Below are positions 23,440 through 33,482 of a stretch of 64,000 nt of DNA, piece by piece. The stretch is from Blastomyces gilchristii SLH14081 (taxonomy: Eukaryota > Ascomycota > Eurotiomycetes > Onygenales > Ajellomycetaceae). Positions within the stretch are counted from its first letter, which is position 1; each line of letters begins with the position of its first letter. Both the position numbers and the translations under genes were made by a program. The stretch is taken from the NCBI RefSeq assembly GCF_000003855.2, contig NW_003101681.1, forward strand, positions 6,189,900 to 6,253,899, in the 5' to 3' direction. The notes below the pieces were generated by a model, which was not told where the DNA came from, did no database searches, and saw nothing but the letters and a program-made list of their open reading frames with translations.

Positions 23440-24560
23440 ATTCTGCAGAAATCTTGAAAACAGCTAGAAATAAATACTCTTGTAAATCTCTCTGAAAGCA
23501 AGAATATATATAATGCCTGCTTTGACAGTATACTGATGATAGTGAATTACTTTATCAAGATAACATACTTTATATTCATCTGTAAGAACTTAAAGTTAAA
23601 AAATTTGACTTATATCTTTATCTGTGATATGATTCAGTTGTATGAATTGTCTGTGAACATTATCTTAGATAGAGAATCAATCTTTATAGAAGAGTTCTGA
23701 TCTGATCTGATGACTATACTGAAGATCTTATGAGATCTAAGTACAGCTTTTCATTAACAGATAGATGATTAGATAGAATATCTGATAAGTATATTAAAAC
23801 AGTATCTGTGATACTTTGTCAATTACAATCAGAATAACTGAGTGCATTAATTATCATTTATAAAGTTTATATACAACAACTCAAAGCATGTCAGTACAGA
23901 TAAAACCCTCTTTGAGATGCTCACTGAGACTCATCTGTGAATGATCTTGATAAATCTGTGAGAGTATACTATAGAGTATAATGATGCCTATGAACAGGCT
24001 GAGAGAATTCAGAAGATTTAGAAGAAAGTCTGTAAATTCTTGAAAAAGACTTAAGAGTATCAGAAGAGATACTATGACTTTAAGTATATTATAAAGAGTT
24101 TTAAAAAAGATAATAGAGTCTGACTGAGTTTAGAAAATATTATCATACAGAGATCTAGTAAGAAGCTGAATCTCTTATGAATAAAGTCTTATAAGATTAT
24201 GAAGAAAGTTAGCTCATAGTTCTACAGACTGAAACTGTCATCTGAGTTATAGATATATAATGTTTTTCATGTCTCTTTACTCTGTGAATATAAGAAATTC
24301 TTAGAAGAGAACTCTGTGACTCATCACTCTGTCTACAAAGCACTAGAGAGTGAAAGAGAATATCAGATTAAAGAGATTATTAACTCAGAGAAGTGAGATT
24401 ATAAGCTCTGATTCAAGATTCAGTGATAAGAGTATTCTGATAAGATGAATAAGTTCACTTAAGAATTATCTGAATAGATAAGACATCTGCAGAAGCTGAG
24501 ACATGACTTTCATACTATAAATTCTAATAAGTCAGAATAATGTGATCTTTGCTAAGAATC
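23440..24560 (+). pseudogene. gypsy-3 integrase with chromodomain
   Basis: The core begins with SILMIVNYFIKITYFIFICK near 23530 (Asp of the triad read as Asn), then NIILDRESIFIEEF near 23660 and the block LSTAFHxQIDD near 23735. The C-terminal part shows IYNVFHVSLLCEYKKFLEEN near 24255-24310, the usual sequence that precedes a chromodomain. The chromodomain follows at 24344-24500 (YQIKEIINSEK, FKIQxxEYSDKMNKFT). This places gypsy-3 among chromoviruses. Confidence 0.82.
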
Positions 24561-24679
24561 TGATTATGATAAAAATATTAACACTGTTATTTATAAGTTC
24601 TAGTCTATAAGATAATGAGTTTCTACTGAGATAAATAGTCTGCAGTGTATATAAGAAAAGAAGAAATCATGCTCTCATT

Positions 24680-26381
24680 AAAGCTAAAAAATAAGAAAAT
24701 AAAAACAGAGTTATGAATATAATTTAGAGATTAATAAAGAAAAAATAAAGAAAATTCACACTTATATTCTTAATATCTGTGATACTCAATCTTCTCACAA
24801 CTATCAATTTCTCTTTTCAAAGAAGTAGAGAGTATCATATCTGTGATACAGATAATTATTACATTTGACATAAAGATTGTCAGAAATGCACAGACTTCAG
24901 AGAAGCTGAATATCAGAGTATATACAGTTGCAGCAGTGTCTTGAGAGCTGACTATCTATATGTGTGATCAGATATCTCTTATGAAGCTGTGTCTGCTTCT
25001 TCAGTTATACTGAAGTATTCAGTCTGAAAATAATTGAGATATGAAGAGAGAGCTTATCTGCTCAGATTCACTCTCATCATGAATTTATGACATTTGTATT
25101 GTCTTGATTATTCAGATTTTATGAGTATCTGAAGACTCATCTCTCATTAATAATGAGATTGTGAAAATGCGCCGCGGCGTGAGAATCATTGATAGAGAAC
25201 CTAGGTATATTTGCATATATCTGGTCAGAAATTGTGCAGGCAGAGAGAGGGTGATCATAGGCCTGCAGAGCTGCAGAAGACACTGACAAAACTGAGAGCT
25301 TTATAAAAACTGTCAGCTAGAGTCTGTAAGAAATTACTTATAAGAAGACTTACAGTAAAGAAAGAGACTACACTACTTGAAGTCAGAGACTGATCTGAAG
25401 AAGGTATGAGATTGATCTCTAATCTGAAGATCAGATATGATAATGAGACTGAAAGAGATGAAGACACTGTCATGAGCAGTGATACTTCTACTTCATCAGC
25501 TAGTAAAAAGTGATTAGAGAAGTTATGAGAATGCTTATAAGAAGCTTAACAGCAGTCAGACATTATTTATAAAGATATTGAAATTAAAAAAATTTTTATT
25601 CTTGAGAAGTTCTTGAATTAATATACAGATATTGTTAGAAACACTCTCTCTCTATTATCTGAATAAAAATACTTCATAAATGAATGAGAATACTCACAGT
25701 TTATGAGAATGAAAGCTGTTATAAAAAAAGAGAAAAGAAGATAAGACTCTGTGAACAGATCTGAGATATTTATACTACTCTAGAGAGATTTACTTACACT
25801 GTGAATAATCTCACAGAACAGTCAGATCACTCTAGTAAATAAAGAGTAATTATAAATCACATATCTGAATCTTTCTATATGATTATAAAGAGTGATTACA
25901 GATCACAGATATCTTGATTCTACAATTCTATAGAGTTAATAAAAGAATAGAAAATTTCTCATAATTCTACAGTGTCAAAGAACAATGATTTGTAAGAATA
26001 AGTAAAAGATCAACTCATAAATACTTCTCTTTGATAGAGATAATCTCACAGAGAGTGATTCATCTGTGAGATGAATCTGTGTGATAATCACATAAGAATC
26101 TCATGAAAATGATTGAGAGTTAACTGAAACTCTTCTGTATGAAAGATATGAGATGAATCTATATAATAGTTAGAGAAGAATCTGTAGACTATAAAGAATC
26201 TTATGAAATAAGAAACTGAGTGACAGACTCTTTTCTCTTTATAGTAATAAGAGATTTTTCCTCACTGAGGTTTTTTATAGATATGAAGAATTTTTAGTGA
26301 GTATCACTGCAGTACTAAGCTGATTCTATGAAGTCACTCAGTGAAAGGCTTCACAGATGAAGTCTTAGAGAGAAAGAGATA
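24680..26381 (+). pseudogene. Extra sense region between gypsy-3 integrase and 3' LTR
   Basis: 1.7 kb not explained by gag-pol. Near 24870-24960 a plus-strand run reads HKDCQKCTDFREAEYQSIYS. Near 25260-25600 the frame shows KKLLIRRLTVKKETTLLEV, DETERDEDTVMSSDTSTSS-type acidic and Ser-rich sequence and further helical sequence to about 25720. A minus-strand open run (25473-25255) overlaps it. A CpG-rich spot, GCGCCGCGGCG, sits at about 25169. I recognise no family. It may be an accessory frame of gypsy-3 or a nested remnant. Confidence 0.35.
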
Positions 26382-26639
26382 TATAAGAAATTCTGCTTCT
26401 TGTGAATTCTTTATCTCTATTTCTATCTCTCATGTAATCAATAGAGTTAGTGACTCTTGACTACACACAACTATATAGACTGAAGTTCATGAATACTATT
26501 CATAACTCAGCTTGAATACTATTATACATTTGATCTCTATATTTTATCTTTCTACTGTGAATACTTCTAGTAGTTAACAGTACATATCACGCCAAGCTGC
26601 AAACACCCGAATAATCGCCTGCGAGTACTTATTCTTACA
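26382..26639 (+). repeat. 3' LTR of gypsy-3
   Basis: 258 bp. Mutated from the inner edge to about 26580, then CpG-bearing to the end (CACGCCAAGCTGCAAACACC, ATCGCCTGCGAG). The first bases read TATAAG where the 5' LTR has TGTAAG. Followed by the CTTTT duplication. Confidence 0.93.
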
Positions 26640-26978
26640 CTTTTCCTCATCACTTCTTGAAACTATCTTAGACATTAAAGAATGAGATCTCAACTCTTTG
26701 ATTTCATTTGTCTTCTCTGCAGTCTCAAGAAGGGCATTACACTCTTTCTGACTCAATGACTGAAATAATCTTTTCAACACTTTTCTTGTGCTATTTCTGT
26801 TGAGGTGATTAATCTGATTAATTGCTTCTTTCACATCTGATGTTCTGAATACCTTTCTTGAACTCATTGTCATAAGTTCTCTAGATTTCAATGAAATTTT
26901 TTCATGATAATAAGAATGATGATGAAAAGATAATAAGAAAAAGAAAAGAAAAATAAGAAGAGAGAGATAACTGATCAC
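26640..26978 (-). pseudogene. gypsy-2 antisense reading frame, N-terminal part
   Basis: Minus-strand frame open from 26978. Residues 1-40 are hydrophobic or low-complexity and may be untranslated; a second Met at about 26868 (MSSRKVFRTSDVKEAINQIN) looks a better start. Downstream is a helical, Lys/Glu-rich stretch ending SRSDEEK at the gypsy-3 insertion point. In the intact locus it would continue at 19383. No stop occurs over these 110 codons, unlike the sense genes of gypsy-2. Confidence 0.5.
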
Positions 26979-27000
26979 ATTATATGCTTACAGATTATTC

Positions 27001-27339
27001 ACTCACATCATTTTCAGCCTTTCAACAGAAGATCTATCTCTTTATCATTCTCAATTCTCTTGTTCTCTTTCACCTGCATTCACTCTGAATTTTACAGTTC
27101 TTCATCTTTCATCTATTTATTCATTTTTATGACTTCTATCATCTTATTGTCTCAGACTCTTTATCTTATTCATAGTCATTATTTCATTATCATCTCATTA
27201 TTTCAATCTCTTTCTTTACTTATATAATATCTGTGAAAGACAAAGATTCTCTATGATATCTATCACCTTGTTGTCTCAGACTCTTTATCATTGTATCATT
27301 ATCATCTCATTGTTTCAATTCCTTTCTTTACCCGCCTCT
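27001..27339 (+). repeat. Tandem duplication of about 130 bp, pyrimidine-rich
   Basis: The block TTGTCTCAGACTCTTTATC...ATCATCTCATT...TTTCAAT...CTTTCTTTAC occurs at about 27126-27215 and again at 27257-27335. CT-rich on plus, so AG-rich upstream of the minus-strand frame. Likely leader or LTR-adjacent sequence of gypsy-2. Confidence 0.5.
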
Positions 27340-27838
27340 CACACAAGAAGGATATTAATCCGCATCTGAAAAATGCCTAACTCATTCCTTATTAGGTTTA
27401 GTGTCTGTGGTATTTAGTAATTTCTATCACCTTCTTTCAACTTCATTTTTTTTCCTGTCATCTCATTTTCAGATATTCACTTCTTTTCAGACAGAGAGAC
27501 TGTGATGTTCACTCTTACTACTTCTCAGAGCTTTCACTTCTTTCTTTCTGAGACTTTCACTTCTTTCTTCTTTCACTCTATTCTTATTCCTCTATCTGAT
27601 ACTTCTCAGAGCTTTCATCTCTTTCTGAGACTTTTATCTCTTTCTTTCTAAGGCTTCTGCCTCTTTCTTTCTGAGGCTTCCGCTTCTTCCTTCTGTAAAA
27701 GTCAATCACAATAAACAAACAAGCATGTATATATATATATATAGAGGCGTCCGCCCATCTCCATCTTGGAGAATAAGACAAGATTTATCTTTTTACATGT
27801 ATAATACGTGATCGGCATACACTACAGGTGATGTATGC
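27340..27838 (+). repeat. Probable 3' LTR or end region of gypsy-2
   Basis: CpG sites and GG/CC reappear here (CCCGCCTCTC, ATCCGCATC, GAGGCGTCCGCCC, ATACGTGATCGGC), as they do at the outer ends of other elements in the window. It contains CT-rich units (CTCTTTCTTTCTGAGGCTTC and variants, 27480-27690), a TA microsatellite at 27728-27742, and a small palindrome GCATACA/TGTATGC near 27816-27838. To the right, CpG-free AT-rich DNA starts. No second copy is available to fix the ends. Confidence 0.35.
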
Positions 27839-27839
27839 T

Positions 27840-29660
27840 GCAATATCTTTGAAATTAGAACTTTTCTTATTAAAAGCTTTCTATTACAACTGACAGAATA
27901 CTAATTATACTGAAGATAAGAAAGAGTAAAGTGAGCTGAGAATAATCTTTACAGTATAATATAATTATGAGAAGAAGAAAGAAAGAAAGAAAGAAAAAGA
28001 AGATAATAAGTTATTCTCTCTATATATATTATTAATTCATCTTTGTAGATTATTATATAATGAATGTAAATACTTTTATATTTTATTCTTATATAATTAA
28101 TGCATCTGATAGATTTTATCTATATCTTATTTTCAGAATGAATACTCTCTGTACAGACTATTACTAAATGAATTACAGCTATTTTAAATATAAAATCATT
28201 TCTATTAACTAGAAACATGTGTTTAATACACTGTCAGAAATATATCTACAGAATTTAAGATTTATAAAAAGATTTCTCAGTGTAGTGAAATCAGTGAATT
28301 CTTCACAGTTATAACTATATAAATTGAAAGATAGAGAATATAGTAACTTTCTTCAGTGAATATCAAGACAAGTATATTCTAATTATATATATTAAAGTAT
28401 ATATTAATTAATTTATATATGAAACTCATGAAAAATTAAACATATTGAATAGAAATAAATTGTATTGAAAATCTTTATACTAATCTATCTTTCACTGAAA
28501 GTATCTCTGAAAATTTAATCTTTTTCTGTATCTTCTTCTATATATCTTTTATCAGATGTTTCTTTTTCACTGTCAGAGTATTCTGAATTATCTCAGTAAA
28601 GTTATCTCTAACAATTTACTGATATTCAGAAATATCACTTATAAGATCTCAGAATATCAGAATATTTTATCATTATAATATAACTGCAGCAGAATTTTCA
28701 TTTATATCAGTATTATTGAATATTTTAATCTGAATTGTGAGATTTGTATATATCTCTATTTTTCAGAATTAGTTTCTAGTTTTTCAATCTGAAGTTTTCA
28801 ATTCAATATCTTTAATTAATGAATATTCAACTTATATTTCATATATTATTATTCTTACTTAGAGAATTGATTAAAGTTAATAACTCTCTACACGGTAAAA
28901 AATCAGAAAGAACTTTTCAGTGATAAATAAATTATAGAAGTATTCAAAGATAATTAATTCTTTATAACAGTGATATAATTTAATTACTACTGAACTTTCT
29001 CTGCTCTTTGTCTTTTTCTATTGAATATGATTCTATATTAATATATAATTAGCTAAGTTAATCAGAAAAGTTTAGATTTCTCTGAGATATCTCACTAAAA
29101 GAGTAGAAATTTTTCTAAGATTCTCTGCTAAAAAGTTGATATTTTTTATCAGTGATTTATTATAACTCATCAGAGATTTAAAATATTCTGCTGTCAGCTC
29201 AAGATTTTCACTGACAGCTCAAGATTTCTCATCAGAAGCTTGATATATCTCATCAAAAAGTTAAGAATTCTTATTAGAGATTTAAGATATATTATTGAAA
29301 AGCTACTATTTTTACTAAAATCTAAATACTGAGTAAGAATACTACTTATCTTCATTTCTTTTAGAGTTCAGAACTTTCATATTTTAATCACATTCAGTAT
29401 TATAATTCTGTTGAATGAAAATATGTATAAAGTTTTATTCTTTATTTTTATAATACTTGTAACTGTTCAATTCAAATTATCTTTATTAAAAGAAAGAAAA
29501 TATATTCACTTTATCTTCAGATACAGATACTGCTCTATCAGCTGAAGTTTCTTCTTATATATTTCTACATCTGAATACTGAGTTCAGTGATATCTTTTTA
29601 ATAAACTACTTAATATCAGTGAGGAGTTTGACTTCTTCTTATCTGACTGATATTCATTAT
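27840..29660. other. AT-rich stretch without recognisable genes
   Basis: 1.8 kb of very AT-rich DNA with stops in all frames. It holds a GAAA microsatellite (27970-28000) and, at about 29080-29300, degenerate tandem units near 27 bp (GCTCAAGATTTCTCATCAGAA type). Probably an old mutated element; I recognise no motif. Gypsy-1 B/D is inserted at its right edge. Confidence 0.5.
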
Positions 29661-29827
29661 TGTGGTTCGGAAGAACGTACAACCGCCGGATAATAACGCG
29701 GCCGCTTCTGAACTTGCTTACGAATGTAAAGAGGCCATAGCAGCCATCAATTAATTTAGTGTACAGTATATAAGAAGCCGGCGTACGCCTGTAATCATAC
29801 ACTGACTCAAGCAACCTTTGAATCACA
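29661..29827 (+). repeat. 5' LTR of gypsy-1 B/D (internally deleted)
   Basis: 167 bp against 184 in other copies, with losses around the CTACTAGCGTACGCGTAC region and the TATTACAATAT region. It keeps GCGGCCGC and GCCGGCGTACGCC. No partner LTR remains on the right. Confidence 0.9.
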
Positions 29828-30239
29828 TCTGATAGCATGTTTAAAAACTGATGAGAAGTGCAGGCTTCTTCAGAGCATGATAATTCTGTCTATAAAGCAA
29901 TTTGTAGTTATCATGTCAGTGTGGTTCTAGAACATCTCAAAAGATAGTATATAAAGAGTAATAAGCAGAAGAGCATCTGATTAATACTGCTTTACTTGTT
30001 GAGAGAAAACTTCACACTCAGATGAATGTCACATATGTGAATGAATGAGGTGTGAGAAAGAGATAGAAGCAGTGAATCAGATTCAAAGAAGAGTACTCTT
30101 TACTCAGAGAGATAAAAGAGAGATGATCATCACTGAAGTCATATAATGATAACAGAAATCATATAACAATATAGTAATATAATGATATAGTGATATAATG
30201 ATATAACAATATAATAATAGACATTATATGATTAACAAG

Positions 30240-31520
30240 AAATCACTGAAATGAATATCTTCTCTAGTTAATATAAATAACACTCTTCTCTGCTACCTGA
30301 ATCAGAAGATATGCAGAATCTCTCAGAGAATTTACTCAAAACAGTAAGAAAAGCAGTTAAAACTGCTGAATCAGAATTGAAGCTTTATATACATATGAGA
30401 ATTCTAAATGAGATCAAGGCCTTGTGTACACAGTGACAGGCTGAGGCAGAAGTCAAACAACAATTAACATTCACTGCAGATTAAGCATTCACTATGAAGA
30501 GCTTCACTGACATAATCATCATCATCAATAAGAATAGAGAAAACCAGGTCTTAGATCTGCAGCAGAAGATTGAATGTTTACACAGACAGATAATCACACT
30601 GAATCTGAAGATCTCATCATGATTGTTCACAATCTCTTTAGAAGTATACACATCATCAGAGATCACTGTGCAGAATGAAAATTCAAGCATGAGATATATT
30701 AAGTCAGAAGATCTGCTGAAGTCATCAAGCTTCAATAATAACTGAAAAAATAATGCTGTAATCAGCTGACTAAGTCAGATGCAATCATATTATCAGATGA
30801 AATGTAAACTCACAGACAGACAGTCAATGAAATTTCAAGTCTTAAGATCTGTCACATTTCTACATGAAAAAGTGAAGTCATTATAAATGACTGATGAAAA
30901 GATGAATCTCACAGATCTGAAGTAATATTCATTTTTATAAATATGAAATGAGTTTTTCAAATGAATCTTACACAACTTTGAGAAAGTGAATATATAAGAC
31001 AAGTGTTATAAATACTTTACTGAGTGTAGATAAGTGAGTAATCTTACATTATACTTCACACACTTCAGTTTATACTATCTTACATTAAATGAAGAGCTTT
31101 TAACATCTTTCTGTTTACAGATCTTCATTTATGATCTTACACTCAAGTTGACAGTGAAATGAAAATGCTTAATCTTGTAATCAGACACAGTGAAAGAAGC
31201 ATATAACATTCTCATTATATAGAAACAAGTAAGTTAATTATGACAGAAAATACTGTAATCAAGTATATCTCAGCAGAGAACAGATAATCAGACTTCTATA
31301 ACATAAGTTATACATCTGAATGCAATGAATCTAGATCTGAATGCCATCATTAAAGCACTGAATTCTCTGAAAAAGAGATTCTCTGAGTGAAAATCTTGAT
31401 ATTATGAGCATCAAGCTTGCTTCAACTGCAGATGTTAAAATCATGATGTAAAAGATTGCACATAGTATGCACAGTCAAGAGAAGCAAGAGAGTCAAAAAA
31501 CTAGCAGAATCAGTGAGCTC
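30240..31520 (+). pseudogene. gypsy-1 B/D gag remnant
   Basis: Aligned with 5110-6400 of copy A. The zinc-knuckle stretch (ACFNCR) lies near 31420. In-frame stops are frequent. Before it, at 30160-30230, an ATATARTR-type tandem array is longer than in copies A and C. Confidence 0.65.
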
Positions 31521-31719
31521 AGAGACACTCACTGATATTCTATGAAAAGTCTTCAAAGTGAAAGAGATGCCTGCATTAGAAGACTCTCTGAATCCTGTAA
31601 ATATCAAGAGAAAGCAGACTTCTAACTGAGATGTGAGTGAGAATGAAGTGAACACTCATCTCAATGTCTTAAGACTCAAAATGTTAATATATAAGAGATA
31701 CTTAAGTAAGAATTGAGAG

Positions 31720-33086
31720 ATGACTGTAAAAGTGTTAGCAGATACAGAAGCTTCTACACAATATATTGACAATCATATAATTTAAAGACTGAAAGAGGTT
31801 CATCAAGTGAAGAATCTCTGATATATAAGATTATCTGATAATTAATATTTGATATCATCTGCAAGAGTAAGAGTTCTCTTGCACTTCAAAGAATGATCTT
31901 GCTATATTTGAGCGTGAGAGCTGCAGAATGTGAAATACAATTTTATTCTCAGACTCAAGTGATTTCAAAGATTCAATCTGCAGATTCAATGATATACATG
32001 TCATATGCAGTTGACTGATAGAAAGAAAACAGTTCATACAATTCTATCAACTGATATGAGAAGGACATTTCACATCTCTGATATAGAAGGGTTAAATCTG
32101 CTTACACATTAACAAGCAAAGAGAAAAATTCACAAGACCTCATCTGAAAGCATTATGTATGTCATACAGGACTCAGAAGTAAAGAAAACCAAGATAAAGA
32201 ATATGTAGAAGAATAAGCATATAAAGAAGCTTCTGAAGAAGCATGAGAAGGTCTTCTAAACAGTTCACATCTCTGATATAGAAGAGTTAAATCTGCTTAC
32301 ACATTAACAAGCAAAGAGAATAATTCACAAGACCTCATCTGAAAGCATTCTGTATGTCATACAGGACTCAGAAGTGAAGAAAACCAAGATAAAGAATATG
32401 TAGAAGAACACGCATATAAAGAAGCTTCTGAAGAAGCATGAGAAGGTCTTCTAAACAGATCTTTCACTGAAATTGTCACTGAAATGAGAATTCATACATA
32501 AGATTGACACAGGGGATGTGAAACCAGTTAATCAGAATGCATATTCTCTGTCACAAATACATCTCAAAGAACAGAAGTGTCAGATCACAGATCTTCTAGA
32601 ACATGATCTCATAAAATTCTCATAAAGTATGTGAGGCTTTCCAGTCCTATTTGTGAAAAAGACAGGTGAGAAGTGACAGATGTGTATCAATTATCAAGCA
32701 TTTAACAAGCTTACAATCAAGAATGAAATGAGAATTCATACATAAGATTGACACAGGGGATGTGAAACCAGTTAACCAGAATGCATATTCTCTGTCACAA
32801 ATACATCTCAAAGAACAGAAGTGTCAGATCACAGATCTTCTAGAACATGATCTCATACAATTCTCATCAAGTATGTGAGGCTTTCCAGTCCTATTTGTGA
32901 AAAAGACAGGTGAGAAGTGACAGATGTGTATCAATTATCAAGCATTTAACAAGCTTACAATCAAGAATGAATATTCACTGTCATGAATTCAACAACAGTT
33001 GAATACAGTTGAAAACACTCAATATCTATCAAAGATTAATCTTCTCTCAGAATACTGACAGATCTGTGTAGACAAACTATCAGTTC
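31720..33086 (+). pseudogene. gypsy-1 B/D protease and reverse transcriptase N-terminal part, with internal duplications
   Basis: The protease block KVLADTEASTQYIDNHI lies near 31731. The reverse transcriptase start follows but is rearranged: a 195-bp unit is repeated directly (32071-32265 and 32266-32460), and a 244-bp unit is repeated (32481-32724 and 32725-32968). The repeats share the mutated bases, so they arose after hypermutation. The frame ends at the LINE insertion at 33099. Confidence 0.8.
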
Positions 33087-33099
33087 TGTGAACTGCATT

Positions 33100-33121
33100 A
33101 TTATTATTATTATTATTATTC
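33100..33121 (-). repeat. Trinucleotide tail of the full LINE
   Basis: About seven ATT units on plus, the 3' end of LINE RNA. It follows the target duplication directly. Confidence 0.85.
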
Positions 33122-33161
33122 TTCAATTATAGATGTATGCAGTCAGAGACTATGACATCTA

Positions 33162-33184
33162 TCTGAGAACCTTTAGTTCTCAGA
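33162..33184 (-). ncRNA. 3' hairpin of the full LINE
   Basis: TCTGAGAAC-loop-GTTCTCAGA. Compared with the other copies, the outer C-G pair has become T-A: both bases changed and pairing is kept. Confidence 0.55.
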
Positions 33185-33482
33185 GTTTTTCCTATATCTA
33201 TAGAGTCAACTATTATACACTTATCAATTTCAGATATGCAAAATCAGAAAATTCCAGCCCAGAATACAAAAACTGTTTACAAATTGCAGTATTTCAACAC
33301 CTATTAATACTTTGAAACCATTTGAAAATATCATGACAAAGGAAAAGAGAACATAGTCTTAAAGATAGACACATTAAATAGATAGATAGAAAAGAACAGA
33401 AAGAAACAAGTACAGTAAAGAGAGACTATAACAAAATAAAATTATTAAAAGATAGTGTATAGCTATTTTAACAGACTATATT

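Larger units (their letters stand above)
19389..26639 (+). mobile_element. gypsy-3: complete chromovirus (7.25 kb) inside gypsy-2
   Basis: 258-bp LTRs at 19389-19646 and 26382-26639 with terminal TGTAAGAA/TTCTTACA. A 5-bp duplication CTTTT flanks both ends (19384-19388 and 26640-26644). Inside, on plus: gag, protease, reverse transcriptase, RNase H, integrase with chromodomain, then 1.7 kb with a further sense frame. Heavily mutated throughout except the outer edges of the LTRs. Its removal joins two parts of the minus-strand frame of gypsy-2 without a shift. Confidence 0.93.
1489..27838 (+). mobile_element. gypsy-2: old Ty3/gypsy chromovirus, split by three nested insertions
   Basis: Pieces at 1489-4535, 12868-13209, 15461-19388 and 26645 to about 27838 read as one element once gypsy-1 A, the tRNA-LINE chimera and gypsy-3 are removed. 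The order is gag with zinc knuckle, protease, reverse transcriptase, RNase H, integrase and chromodomain, all on plus, then a minus-strand reading frame, then a probable 3' LTR. In-frame rejoining at the target duplications supports a single element. The left LTR is missing: either outside the window or replaced by LINE copy 1. Every coding part is broken by many stops. Assigning the last piece (17640-27838) to the same element is inference from the matching layout of gypsy-1. Confidence 0.6.

Noticed and set aside
24780..25000. The gypsy-1/gypsy-2 type antisense Cys array in gypsy-3
   Set aside because: A minus-strand CCNCIY string is present near 24925, but the remaining spacings (x8, x9) do not match and stops intervene.
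27970..29300. CRISPR-like or satellite array
   Set aside because: Only short, degenerate tandem units and a GAAA microsatellite; no regular repeat-spacer pattern.
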